NCBI GenBank assembly: GCA_036376135.1
Contig: DASVAW010000133.1
Span: forward strand, 1 to 33,520
Source of the DNA: Candidatus Polarisedimenticolaceae bacterium
GTDB taxonomy: Bacteria > Acidobacteriota > Polarisedimenticolia > Polarisedimenticolales > DASRJG01
Length of the DNA stretch: 33,520 nucleotides
Reading direction: 5' to 3'
Position numbers and translations under genes: made by a program. The notes beneath the pieces were generated by a model that had not been told where the DNA came from, ran no database searches, and was given only the letters and a program-made list of their open reading frames with translations. Below, piece after piece: positions 1 to 8,226 of the stretch (positions within the stretch are counted from its first letter, which is position 1; each line of letters starts with the position of its first letter).

Positions 1-19
1 GAGCTCAGGCTCCGGGTCT

Positions 20-63
20 GGGACAAATGGTTGCTGTCCCCATTTACGGAATACGGTGACCGT
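20..63. repeat. REP-like double palindrome
   Basis: Two short palindromes lie side by side just past the stop of the YjbQ-family gene. GGGACA at 20-25 pairs with TGTCCC at 35-40 across a 9-nt loop, and ACGGT at 53-57 pairs with ACCGT at 59-63 around a single base. The phrase with gggaca/tgtccc and cggtgaccgtcccc resembles the high-copy extragenic palindromes linked to RAYT (IS200-like Y1) transposases; that resemblance is from memory. It could equally be a terminator of the minus-strand gene, although no T-run follows. The remainder of 1-69 holds nothing I can call. Confidence 0.45.
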
Positions 64-69
64 CCCCAA

Positions 70-489
70 TCACTCCCCCAGCACGTGCGCGGCGACGCTG
101 CGGCGATGGGGGCGCGTGCGGTGCTCGTAGAGGTAGATCCCCTGCCAGGTGCCCAGCGCCGGGCGGGAATCCAGGATCGGGAGAGACAGCGTGGTCGTCG
201 TCAGCGCCGCGCGCACGTGAGCGGGCATGTCGTCGGGCCCCTCGCTCCGGTGCTCGAAGAGCGGATCCCCCGCGGGAACGAGCCGGCGGAAGAACCGCTC
301 GAAGTCGCGCCGCACCTCGGGGTCCGCGTTCTCCTGGATGAGCAGTGAAGCCGAGGTGTGCCTCACGTGGAGCGTCAGCAGTCCCGTCTCGATCCCGGTC
401 GACTCGACCCACGAAAGGACGTCGTCGGTGAACTCCCACAGACCCGGCCCGCGGGACTCGACGAGGAAGGTGTGCACGAACTGACGCAT
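70..489 (-). CDS. YjbQ-family protein (secondary thiamine-phosphate synthase fold)
   Basis: A 139-residue protein, about the usual size of the YjbQ/UPF0047 family. The family signatures are present: HTSASL at residues 44-49, NADPEVRRDFERF at 54-66, and GTWQGIYLYEHR at 113-124, which holds conserved active-site positions. Family members are cytoplasmic trimers, some with weak thiamine-phosphate synthase activity, whose physiological role is unsettled. The ATG at 489 was chosen because homologues start just before this VHTFLVES-like strand. The open frame continues upstream, but that part is low-complexity Arg/Ser/Pro and antisense to the next gene. It is divergent from the YdbH-like gene across a 44-bp gap. 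Confidence 0.85.
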   Translation of the reverse strand: MRQFVHTFLVESRGPGLWEFTDDVLSWVESTGIETGLLTLHVRHTSASLLIQENADPEVRRDFERFFRRLVPAGDPLFEHRSEGPDDMPAHVRAALTTTTLSLPILDSRPALGTWQGIYLYEHRTRPHRRSVAAHVLGE

Positions 490-533
490 CCCGGAGAGTA
501 TGCCGCGACCGCGATCGCTGGCACCATAAGAGG

Positions 534-3500
534 GTGAAGCGTCTCCGGGTCGCCGCTGTCGCGCTGGTGATCGTCGTCGCCCTCGTCGCCGCGGCGGCGT
601 GGTGGTGGCGGGACCTCCCTCGACGCAGGGTCGAGGCCGCACTGGAGGGGAAACTCTCCGCAGAGGTCCGGCTCGGAAGGCTCGAGATCCGCGGCCTCGA
701 CCGCTTCGTCCTTCACGACCTCGAGGTGCGGCGAGTCGCGGGACAGCCGCGTCTCGTGCACGCCGTCGTCCGACGCCTCGAAGCCGACGGCGGTGCCCGC
801 GCGATGCTCGAGGGGCGCTTCGACCGTCTCGGCCTTCGCGGAGCGGAGGTCCGGCTCGGCCCCCCCGACCCTTCGATCCCGCCGCCGCCACCCGGCCCTC
901 CCGCGAAGATCGCCGCCGGGGTACTGACGCTCGCCGAAGGTCGCCTCGTGATCGCGACGGAGGGGGGCGAGACCGCGCTGGACGTCGACGCCGACCTAAG
1001 CGACTTCGGGGGCACGACCTCGGGGACGGCGCACGCCGTCGCGGACACGCTCCCGCTCGCCCCGTTCGGCGTCCGGGCCGAGCTCCGTGACGTCGCGACG
1101 ACGGCCAGGTTCTCGGGGAACGAGGTGGCGCTCGACGCCGTCGCCGTCGCCGACGGCACCACGAGGATCGCGGCGAACGGCACGATGGACCTCGTGACGA
1201 TCCGGCTCCTCGACGTCGACGCCGAGGTTTCCGGGATCGACGTCGCGCGCTGGCTTCCCCTCGTGCCGGGGCGACCGGAAGGACTCGAGGTTTCGGGCCG
1301 GGTCGACCTCCGGGCGCGCATGCCGCGAGGGGCGCCGCTCGCCTGGACGCTCGAGGCGCGCCTCGACGAGCCCCCCGGCGAAGCGAGCCTCGCGGGGACG
1401 CTCGACGCCGTGGATCTCCTCGCGGGCGGAGCCGTCCGGGGAACGCTGACGGCGGAACCGGCGTCGATCCCGATCGTGCTCGAGCTCGACGGCAACGTGA
1501 CGCTCCGCCCCGAGGCGCGCTACGAAGGGACCGCCACCGCGCGGATCGAGGCCCTTCCACCCGTCGCCGTCTCCGGCCACGCGACGCCCAGGCAAGCGGC
1601 CGCGACGTTCGCGTGGGAGGGAGCGGCGATCGACGCCCTCGTGCCGCTCGCCGCCCGCCTCGGCGTGACGCTCCCCGAGTCCCTGACGATCGACGGCGCG
1701 CTCACGGGGCGGGCGCGCGTCGCGTGGCCTGCCGTGGACCACTTCCTCGATGCCGACGTGACCGTCGCCCGGCTCGCGGCTCGGTGGGGCGAGACCATGC
1801 GGCTCGATGACGCGACGTTGCGTGCGAAGCTGGCGACCGCGGCGATCGGCGCTCCCTGGATCGTTCGGGAACTCGCCCTCTCGGGCCGGGCGCAATCTCC
1901 CCCGCTCGCGGCCGTGACGCTGACGCTCGGAGGCATGGCGACGGTCGATCCGGCGACCGCGTCGTGCCGCGACGCCTCGCTCGCCTTCACCGCCGGCGAC
2001 CTCGCCCGCGGAACGATCGCCGGCGCCTGGGACCCGCGCACGGGCGGAGCCGCCGACGTGGAGGTGCGCGGCCTCGAGGCGACGCGGTGGCAGGGCTTCC
2101 TGCGCCCCCTCATCGGCGACCCCGCGCCGGGATTCGCCGCGAAGGGCGCCGCGACCGCGACCCTGCGCGTCGCGCTCGATCCCTCGTTCGCGTGGTCCGC
2201 GACGGGCACCGCGGCGATCGTCGGCAGCGGCTTCGCCTCCGACGACGGCGGGCGCGTCCTCGAGGGGCTCGACACGCGGTGGGCGCTCGCCGGTTCCGGA
2301 TCCGGGTCCGCCGTGCGCGCGACCGCGACGGCGGAGGTCGGCGGGTTCCAGGCCCTCTGGGGGAGCTTCTTCGCCGACTACTCCGGACTTCCCTCGACGC
2401 TCGCGGCGGATGCCGCGGTCGACGGCGCCGCCTGGACGGGCTCTTTGCGCTGGGCCTGGCCCGGCGGCCCGCTCCTTCAGGCCCGGGTGACGGACGGGGC
2501 GGGGAACGGCCGGATCGGCTACGGCGTCACGCTCGAGATCGAGGACCTCGGCTCGACCCTGTCGCGGTACCTGCGCGAACCGCTGGGATCCACCGTCCCC
2601 TTCTTCGAGAAGATCGGGGGGCGGGGGGCGTTGCGCCTCGAGGCGGGGGGCACCTTCGGCGACGACGCGATCGTCGCCGCAGGAAGCGTGCGCTCCAGCG
2701 GACTGTCCGTCGCGGGCACGCAGGGCGTCGTGGAGGTGGAGGGGCTCGAGCTCGATCTGCCGTTCGATCTCCGCTGGGGGCCACCCGGGCCGGGCGGGTC
2801 GCGGCCGCTCGACGGACGGGAACGGGAGGGGTCCCTCCGCTTCTCTCGGTTCGCCGCCGCGGGGATGGAGATCCCGGAGACCTCGACCGGGCTGCGCATC
2901 CGGACCGACAGCGTCGAACTGGTCGAACCGTTGGCGGTGCCTCTTCTCGACGGCCTCGTCGGTTTCGAGCGCCTCACCCTGACCGAGTTCGCACGCCCGT
3001 CGCGACGCCTCGAGATGGCGATGCTGCTTTCGAAGATCGACCTCGCGACGGCGTCGAAGGCGTTCGGGCTTCCTCCGCTGACGGGATTCGTGGACGGGTA
3101 CTTCCCCAAGGTCGTCGTGACCGGTGCGTCGTTCCAGGTCGACGGCGGCGGGGAGGTCGGAGTTTTCGGCGGCAAGGTGAGGATCGGCGGGATCTCCGGC
3201 GAGGACGTGCTGACGCGTTTCCCCAAGATCCGCCTGTCCGCCGATTTCGAGGAGATCGACCTCGCCCTCGTCACCAGGACCCTCGACTTCGGCGACATGA
3301 GCGGGATCGTCCGGGGCCACGTCCACGACCTCACGTTGTTCCGGGGGGTCCCGACGTCGTTCGAGGCGCGCCTCGAAACCGTCGAGCGCGAGGGGGTCCG
3401 CGGCCGGATCAACCTGAAGGCGGTGAACAACCTCGCGATCCTGTCGACCGGGAGTCCCGGCCTGCTCGACCGCGGGATCCAGAAGTTCATCGACGCGTTC

Positions 3501-3728
3501 ACCTATCAGCGCCTCGGGATCGAGTTGTCGCTCGCCAACGACGTCTTCCTGATGCGCGGCCTCGAGAAACGCGGCGACCGGGAGCTGTTCGTGAGGGGGC
3601 GGCTTCCGTTCCCCATCGACATCGTGAACGCCCAGCCCGGCAGGACCGTCTCCTTCCGCGCGATGCGCGAGCGGATCGGAAACGTGGATTTCAAGGTCGG
3701 AGGCTCGGGCCCGCCGCGGAAGCGGTAG
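534..3728 (+). CDS. YdbH-like / AsmA-type intermembrane lipid transport protein
   Basis: A 1064-residue protein with one N-terminal membrane segment (about residues 5-24, then WWWRDLPRRR) and otherwise long, beta-rich, weakly repetitive sequence, as in AsmA/TamB/YdbH proteins. These form a hydrophobic groove across the periplasm and are thought to carry phospholipids between inner and outer membranes. Identification as YdbH-like rests on the overall build, on a C-terminal region (about 860-1055) resembling the YdbH C-terminal domain, and on the gene immediately downstream, which encodes a YdbL (DUF1318) domain. It is longer than E. coli YdbH (about 880 residues). The GTG start is placed by the transmembrane segment; AGAGG lies directly against it, so spacing is poor. 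A general AsmA-family label is the safer alternative. Confidence 0.7.
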   Translation: MKRLRVAAVALVIVVALVAAAAWWWRDLPRRRVEAALEGKLSAEVRLGRLEIRGLDRFVLHDLEVRRVAGQPRLVHAVVRRLEADGGARAMLEGRFDRLGLRGAEVRLGPPDPSIPPPPPGPPAKIAAGVLTLAEGRLVIATEGGETALDVDADLSDFGGTTSGTAHAVADTLPLAPFGVRAELRDVATTARFSGNEVALDAVAVADGTTRIAANGTMDLVTIRLLDVDAEVSGIDVARWLPLVPGRPEGLEVSGRVDLRARMPRGAPLAWTLEARLDEPPGEASLAGTLDAVDLLAGGAVRGTLTAEPASIPIVLELDGNVTLRPEARYEGTATARIEALPPVAVSGHATPRQAAATFAWEGAAIDALVPLAARLGVTLPESLTIDGALTGRARVAWPAVDHFLDADVTVARLAARWGETMRLDDATLRAKLATAAIGAPWIVRELALSGRAQSPPLAAVTLTLGGMATVDPATASCRDASLAFTAGDLARGTIAGAWDPRTGGAADVEVRGLEATRWQGFLRPLIGDPAPGFAAKGAATATLRVALDPSFAWSATGTAAIVGSGFASDDGGRVLEGLDTRWALAGSGSGSAVRATATAEVGGFQALWGSFFADYSGLPSTLAADAAVDGAAWTGSLRWAWPGGPLLQARVTDGAGNGRIGYGVTLEIEDLGSTLSRYLREPLGSTVPFFEKIGGRGALRLEAGGTFGDDAIVAAGSVRSSGLSVAGTQGVVEVEGLELDLPFDLRWGPPGPGGSRPLDGREREGSLRFSRFAAAGMEIPETSTGLRIRTDSVELVEPLAVPLLDGLVGFERLTLTEFARPSRRLEMAMLLSKIDLATASKAFGLPPLTGFVDGYFPKVVVTGASFQVDGGGEVGVFGGKVRIGGISGEDVLTRFPKIRLSADFEEIDLALVTRTLDFGDMSGIVRGHVHDLTLFRGVPTSFEARLETVEREGVRGRINLKAVNNLAILSTGSPGLLDRGIQKFIDAFTYQRLGIELSLANDVFLMRGLEKRGDRELFVRGRLPFPIDIVNAQPGRTVSFRAMRERIGNVDFKVGGSGPPRKR

Positions 3729-3734
3729 CGCGGC

Positions 3735-3740
3735 TACAAT
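3735..3740 (+). promoter_or_regulatory. possible -10 box before the DUF1318 lipoprotein gene
   Basis: TACAAT lies in the 37-bp gap after the YdbH-like gene, 26 bp before the next ATG, and a strong GGAGAAGGAG Shine-Dalgarno sequence follows. No good -35 is visible at the right distance, so this may be chance and the gene may simply be cotranscribed. Confidence 0.2.
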
Positions 3741-3765
3741 CCACGCCGAGGGAGAAGGAGCCGCC

Positions 3766-4383
3766 ATGAACGCACGCGCCCGGGTTCTCGCACTCTCGCC
3801 GGTCCTGCTGACCGCAGCCTGCTTCACGATCAACGTCTATTTCCCGGAAGCCGCGATCCAGGACCTCTCCAACAAGATCGAGGAGCAGGTCGTCAAGGAG
3901 GCCGCGGCGAAGGCGGCCGCGGCATCCGACGCCCCGCCGCCGTCCGAGCCCGTGGAGAAGCCGAAGGAGTCCTCGAGCGTCCTCGACCTGTTCCTGGGCA
4001 CCTCGGTGGCCCACGCCGACGAGGTCGTCGCCCCGGAGGTCTCGAGCCCGGCCATCCGCAAGATCATCGACTCGCGCGCCGGCCGCCTGGACCAGCTGAA
4101 CGACCTCAAGGCCAAGGGGGTGATCGGCGAGAACAACCAGGGTCTGGTCGAGGCACGCGCCCTCGAGACGCTCGCCGACCTCAAGGCGCGCGCCGACGTG
4201 CAGCGCCTCGTGAAGGCGGAGAACATCGACCGCGAGGAGCTCTACAAGGAAGTCGCCGCCGCGAAGGGAGTGGATCTCGCGCAGCTCCCGAAGATCCGCG
4301 AGACCTACGCCGAGACGCTGCGCGATCGCGCGAAGCCGGGCGAATGGATCCAGGGCCCCGACGGCGGTTGGAAGCGGAAATAG
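3766..4383 (+). CDS. DUF1318 lipoprotein (YnbE-like N-terminus joined to YdbL domain)
   Basis: A 205-residue lipoprotein. The signal peptide ends in LLTAAC, so Cys19 should be lipidated. It is followed by FTINVYFPEAAIQDLSNKIE, which recalls the short strand-forming region of E. coli YnbE. A linker rich in Ala, Pro and Glu (about 45-90) leads to a C-terminal DUF1318/YdbL domain (about 100-205) ending in RAKPGEWIQGPDGGWKRK, very close to the E. coli YdbL C-terminus. In E. coli, YnbE is an outer-membrane lipoprotein that partners YdbH, and YdbL is a separate periplasmic protein affecting that interaction. Here both parts appear in one chain, 37 bp downstream of the YdbH-like gene. The DUF1318 call is firm; the YnbE equivalence is inference. 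Confidence 0.8.
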   Translation: MNARARVLALSPVLLTAACFTINVYFPEAAIQDLSNKIEEQVVKEAAAKAAAASDAPPPSEPVEKPKESSSVLDLFLGTSVAHADEVVAPEVSSPAIRKIIDSRAGRLDQLNDLKAKGVIGENNQGLVEARALETLADLKARADVQRLVKAENIDREELYKEVAAAKGVDLAQLPKIRETYAETLRDRAKPGEWIQGPDGGWKRK

Positions 4384-4393
4384 ACCGAGTCCC

Positions 4394-5281
4394 GTGCCCA
4401 CCTATCGCATGACCGTCGAGTACGAAGGCACCCGCTACCACGGCTGGCAGGAGCAGAAGAACGCGCGCTCCGTCTCCGGGGAGCTGCACCGCGCCGCGCG
4501 GGCGGCGGGGGCGGAGGTCGTCGAGATCGGAGGCTCCGGGCGGACCGACGCGGGAGTCCACGCCTCCGCGCAGGTCGCCCACCTCCGGCTGCGGGCCGGG
4601 GTCGATCCGGGCCGCCTGCGCCTGGCCATGAACGACGCGCTCCCGCCCGACGTCCACGTGCTCTCCCTCGAGCCGGCGCCGGACAAGTTCCACGCGCGCC
4701 ACGATGCGATCCGCCGCACGTACGTCTACCAGATCGCGCGGCGTCGCACGGCCTTCGCCAAGCGATACGTCTGGTGGGTCAAGCGCGCTCTCGACGCCCG
4801 CCGGATGCAGGAGGCCGCGGCGTGCCTGGAGGGTCGTCACGACTTCAAGCTGTTCTGCGAGGCGCCGTCCCGTCAGGAGAGCACGCTCGTCGTGGTCGAG
4901 GAAGCGCTCGTCGTCGAGGACGGGGGGCTGCTCCTGCTGCGATTCACCGCGTCGCACTTCCTCTGGAAGATGGTCCGTCGCGTCGTCGGCGCCCTCGTCA
5001 AGGTCGGCGCGGGGGAGCTGTCGGTCGCGGAATTCCGCCAGCTCGTCGACGGGAACCCGATCCCCGGAATGAAGGACGGCACGGCGGCCTGGACCGCCCC
5101 GCCCTCGGGGCTGTTCCTCGCGAAGGTGGCCTACCGCGGGGATCTTCCGGAGGGCCCGGTCATTCGGCCGGTGGTGCCGGTTGCGGCGGAGCCGGCGACG
5201 GCCCGGGCTCCCAGCGAACCCGAAAGGTCGTCTCGGGACGCAACGCCTTCCGGAACGCGGCGACGACCTCCGCGTCGGTAG
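4394..5281 (+). CDS. truA: tRNA pseudouridine synthase A
   Basis: TruA converts U38-U40 of the tRNA anticodon arm to pseudouridine. The N-terminus (YEGTRYHGWQEQ, residues 10-21) and the catalytic loop GSGRTDAGVHA with Asp52 as nucleophile are clear, and later family motifs FLWKMVRRVVG and GLFLAKVAY are present. It starts at GTG 10 nt after the lipoprotein gene. The family normally ends soon after the GLFL motif. Here about 45 further residues follow, rich in Pro, Ala and Arg and ending RRRPPRR, and they overlap the 3' end of the convergent lipoprotein gene by 122 bp. The tail is probably not needed for catalysis. Confidence 0.95.
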   Translation: MPTYRMTVEYEGTRYHGWQEQKNARSVSGELHRAARAAGAEVVEIGGSGRTDAGVHASAQVAHLRLRAGVDPGRLRLAMNDALPPDVHVLSLEPAPDKFHARHDAIRRTYVYQIARRRTAFAKRYVWWVKRALDARRMQEAAACLEGRHDFKLFCEAPSRQESTLVVVEEALVVEDGGLLLLRFTASHFLWKMVRRVVGALVKVGAGELSVAEFRQLVDGNPIPGMKDGTAAWTAPPSGLFLAKVAYRGDLPEGPVIRPVVPVAAEPATARAPSEPERSSRDATPSGTRRRPPRR

Positions 5282-6242
5282 GCGGGGACTTCGAGACGAC
5301 CCGGATTCTCGGGGCGAACGCCTCGAGGTCGAGCTCACCCCCGTCCCTCGCGCGCCACGACTCGACGAGGAGGTCGGGGGCGACCCAACGCCCCTCGATC
5401 GAGCGGAACGCGGCCCAGGCCCCCAGACGGGGGACCGCGAGCGCCGCGTCCGGACCGTCGACGAACCCCTCGCGCTCCAGCACGCGGCCCGCGACCACCA
5501 CCGACAACTCGGTCGGAAACGGATCGAAGAGGCGCTGGATGCGCTCGTCCAGCGTGTCCTCGCGATCGGCGGGCACCTGGAGCGCGGCCAGCACGCCGTC
5601 CCGGGCTTCCGACATCGCGGAGGCCAGCGCGCGCTCGTCGGCGGTCAGGTCGTTCCCCTCCCCGGAGCCGTTCGCCCGCTCCAGGCACGGAACCGCCCTG
5701 GACGGATTCGCGAGGAGATAGCCGTAGAGGGCGTGTTCGGCTCGGACGAATCGGGTGACCTCCGCCGCCCATGCTTCCAGCTCCCGAAGTCCGCGACGCT
5801 CGTCGGGGGTGCGGGCGGTCCCCCCTTCGGGAACGGTCAGCGTGAACTCCCGCCAGGCGCCGTCCGGGTCCTCGGCGTAGTGCGCGGAGACCGGCGAACC
5901 GGAAAACAGCCGCTGCAGGAGCGACGGGTCGTCGATGCGCGCGATCCGCTCCGCCTCGACCACCGCCCCCTTCTCGCGGCGGACGGTTTCGTCGTCCCCT
6001 TCGGGCTCGAGCGCTTCGATCCGACGGGTCGAGGCGTCGGTCCGGTCGAGGATCTGGCGCGCCCACCGGTCGATCCGCTCGGCGGCCGGACCGCTGTCGT
6101 AGTCCCCCCGGTTGAGCCGGACGAGGGAGGTCACCCGGACCTCCTCGTCCCCGAACCGGATCTCGACCGACTCCGTGACCGGAGGATCCAGACACGCCGC
6201 GGCGGCGACGAGGCACGTCGCGACCGCGAGGAGCCGCCTCAA
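5160..6242 (-). CDS. predicted lipoprotein of unknown function
   Basis: A 360-residue protein with a basic, hydrophobic signal peptide (MRRLLAVATCLVAAAAC); Cys17 is the likely lipidation site, though the -3 residue is Ala rather than Leu. The mature part is acidic, probably alternating helices and strands, and ends in a Pro-rich tail. I do not recognise a domain. Its TTG start overlaps the TGA of the response-regulator gene as TTGA, so it is very likely translated in coupling with the LytS/LytTR pair and may be an accessory or target of that system. Its 3' end overlaps truA by 122 bp tail to tail. Confidence 0.7.
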   Translation of the reverse strand: MRRLLAVATCLVAAAACLDPPVTESVEIRFGDEEVRVTSLVRLNRGDYDSGPAAERIDRWARQILDRTDASTRRIEALEPEGDDETVRREKGAVVEAERIARIDDPSLLQRLFSGSPVSAHYAEDPDGAWREFTLTVPEGGTARTPDERRGLRELEAWAAEVTRFVRAEHALYGYLLANPSRAVPCLERANGSGEGNDLTADERALASAMSEARDGVLAALQVPADREDTLDERIQRLFDPFPTELSVVVAGRVLEREGFVDGPDAALAVPRLGAWAAFRSIEGRWVAPDLLVESWRARDGGELDLEAFAPRIRVVSKSPPTDAEVVAAFRKALRPETTFRVRWEPGPSPAPPQPAPPAE

Positions 6243-7069
6243 CTCGCCGCCTTCACCATCTGCCGCAGCTTGTCGCGGCGGGAACGGCTGAGCTTGAGCT
6301 TGACGCCGTCGCGGAGCACGACCGTGCAGTCCCCGTGCGCGGAGGCGCGGATCTCGGAGACGCGCTCGACGTTCACGATGGCGGAGCGGTGGATGCGCAG
6401 GAAACGTTTCGGATCCAGGCGCGTCTCGAGCTTGGCCATCGCCTCCCGCAGGAGGTGGGCCTTCCCGCCCACGTGCAGCTCGACGTAGTAGTCCGCGGCC
6501 CCGATCCAGTCGATCTCCTCCACCTTGAGAAAGACGATGCGCCCCGACGACTTGATCGCGAGGCGCGCGAGCCAGCGCCCGCCGTCCGCCTCGGTGGACT
6601 CGATGCTCCAGCCGCCCTGGGCGCTGGGAGCCCCCTCGCCGCGGAAATGGTCGAGCAGCTGGAGAAGCTTGCGGTTGAGCTCCCCGGCCTTGTGGCGCCG
6701 GAGCTGCGACTTCGCCCGGGAAAGCGTCTTCTCGAATCGCTCGTCGTCGAACGGTTTCAGGACGTAGTCGAGCGCGGAGCGCTCGAAGGCGCGGATGGCG
6801 TACTGGTCGTGGGCGGTGACGAAGACGACGACCGGCGGCACGTCCCCTTCGAGGCGGTCGATCACCTGGATGCCGTCGAGGCCGGGCATCTGGATGTCCA
6901 GGAACACCACCTGCGGGTGCAGCGCGCGGATCGAGCGCAGCGCGGCGTTCCCGTCGGCGGCCTCGCCGACCACCTCGATCTCCGGGTCGCGCTCGAGCAG
7001 GAGGCGGACGCCCTCCCGCGCGAGCGGCTCGTCATCCACGATCAGGGCTCGGATCTTCTCGGTACTCAT
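6239..7069 (-). CDS. LytTR-family response regulator
   Basis: A 276-residue cytoplasmic regulator. The receiver domain (about 6-125) has the acidic pair Asp12/Asp13, phosphoacceptor Asp58 in FLDIQMPGLDG, Thr85 and Lys105 in the LKPF motif. The C-terminal LytTR DNA-binding domain (about 165-270) shows EEIDWIGAADYYVELHV and FLRIHRSAIVNVERV. Such proteins bind direct repeats upstream of targets after phosphorylation by a LytS-type kinase. ATG at 7069 is preferred to the TTG at 7075, since AGAGG lies at a usable distance from it. It overlaps the kinase gene by 38 bp upstream and the lipoprotein gene by 4 bp downstream. Confidence 0.93.
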   Translation of the reverse strand: MSTEKIRALIVDDEPLAREGVRLLLERDPEIEVVGEAADGNAALRSIRALHPQVVFLDIQMPGLDGIQVIDRLEGDVPPVVVFVTAHDQYAIRAFERSALDYVLKPFDDERFEKTLSRAKSQLRRHKAGELNRKLLQLLDHFRGEGAPSAQGGWSIESTEADGGRWLARLAIKSSGRIVFLKVEEIDWIGAADYYVELHVGGKAHLLREAMAKLETRLDPKRFLRIHRSAIVNVERVSEIRASAHGDCTVVLRDGVKLKLSRSRRDKLRQMVKAAS

Positions 7070-8198
7070 GGGCAACCTCTTGACGGACGTCTTCTTCGAA
7101 ACGCAAGGGGATCTCGAGCACCGCCTCGGTGCCGCGGCCGCGGCCGGGAAGCAGCTCGAGCCGGAACCGGTCGCCGTACAGCTGGCGCAGCCGCTCGCGC
7201 GTGTTGCGGAGGCCGACGCCGCCCCCCGCGCGGACGGAGGGCGTCCCGTCGACGCCGGCGCCGTCGTCGAGGACGCGCAGGCGAAGCGTGTCCCCGAGGA
7301 CGTCGGCCCGGATGTCGAGCCGCCCGGCGCCGGGCTCGGGCGCGATGCCGTGGCGGATCGCGTTCTCGACGAGCGGCTGGAGGACGAGGTTCGGAACGCG
7401 CGCGTCGAGCGCGTCGCGGGGCACGTCGACGCTGACGCGCAGCCTCTCGCCGAAGCGGATCTTCTCGATCGCGAGATACCGATCGAGGAAGTGCATCTCC
7501 TCCTCGAGGGTCACCTCCTGCGCGCCGGAATTGTCGAGCGCGAGGCGCAGCAGGTCGCTCAGCCCGGCGATCATCCGCACGGCGGCCTGGTTCTCCCCCT
7601 TGCGCACCAGCACGCTGACGGCGTTCAGGGTGTTGAAGAGGAAGTGCGGGTGGAGCTGCATCTTGAGCGCCTCGAGCTTCGCGTGCGCGAGTCTGGCCTC
7701 GAGCTGTGCCTCGCGCACCTCGCGCCGCCGCGCCTGTCGGTAGTAGTCCACCGCCAGCGAGAATCCGAGGATCGCCCAGTAGACGAGCAGCTCGACGTGG
7801 AACCAGAAATAGAGCCGTACCTGGAAGAACGCCCCGAACGTGGGGGCGGAGCGCCCCGCGGGATCGGTCATCCAGGCCAGCGACAGGCTCACGAAGAGGT
7901 GGACGAGGGCGATGACCACGCTCCCGAAGACGTGGAGCGCCGCGTTGCGGACGGCGTGCGGGCGCTGGATCGGGAGACGGCGCCCGGCCCAGACGATCAT
8001 CGGCGTCAGCAGCGCCCACATCCACCATTCGGGGAGTGCGTAGGCGGCCGCGCGCCAGAAGGCGACGGGCCGCTCGCTCAGCCGTTGGCCGAAGTAGTAC
8101 TGGCTCGAGTCGACGATCGCGACGAGCGTGAACACGGAGAACACCGCGAGGGCCGCGAGCGTCCCGTGGGAGCGGCGAGGGTGTCCGAGCTCCTTCAA
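7032..8198 (-). CDS. LytS/YehU-type sensor histidine kinase
   Basis: A 388-residue inner-membrane kinase. Four hydrophobic segments (about 13-30, 55-70, 88-108, 128-150) precede a helical linker and the His_kinase domain. The H-box QLHPHFLFNTLNAVS starts at residue 181, the N-box is LQPLVENAIRHGI, and the G-box region GGGVGLRNTRERLRQLYG closes an HATPase_c domain. It should sense an envelope signal, autophosphorylate and pass phosphate to the overlapping LytTR regulator. The start is uncertain: TTG at 8198 is the first plausible in-frame start ahead of the first membrane segment and has only a weak GGAAAA ahead of it. Confidence 0.88.
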   Translation of the reverse strand: MKELGHPRRSHGTLAALAVFSVFTLVAIVDSSQYYFGQRLSERPVAFWRAAAYALPEWWMWALLTPMIVWAGRRLPIQRPHAVRNAALHVFGSVVIALVHLFVSLSLAWMTDPAGRSAPTFGAFFQVRLYFWFHVELLVYWAILGFSLAVDYYRQARRREVREAQLEARLAHAKLEALKMQLHPHFLFNTLNAVSVLVRKGENQAAVRMIAGLSDLLRLALDNSGAQEVTLEEEMHFLDRYLAIEKIRFGERLRVSVDVPRDALDARVPNLVLQPLVENAIRHGIAPEPGAGRLDIRADVLGDTLRLRVLDDGAGVDGTPSVRAGGGVGLRNTRERLRQLYGDRFRLELLPGRGRGTEAVLEIPLRFEEDVRQEVAHEYREDPSPDRG

Positions 8199-8226
8199 GG
8201 TTTTCCGAGTATGCCACCGGGACGAT

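Noticed and set aside
490-1560. Upstream extension of the YjbQ-family frame to about 496 codons
   Set aside because: The extension is Arg/Ser/Pro low-complexity antisense to the YdbH-like gene; the family starts near residue 1 of the shorter version.
996-3833. Very long minus-strand open frame antisense to the YdbH-like gene
   Set aside because: It is rich in Arg, Pro, Gly, Glu and His with no domain or signal, as expected for a frame opposite a GC-rich gene.
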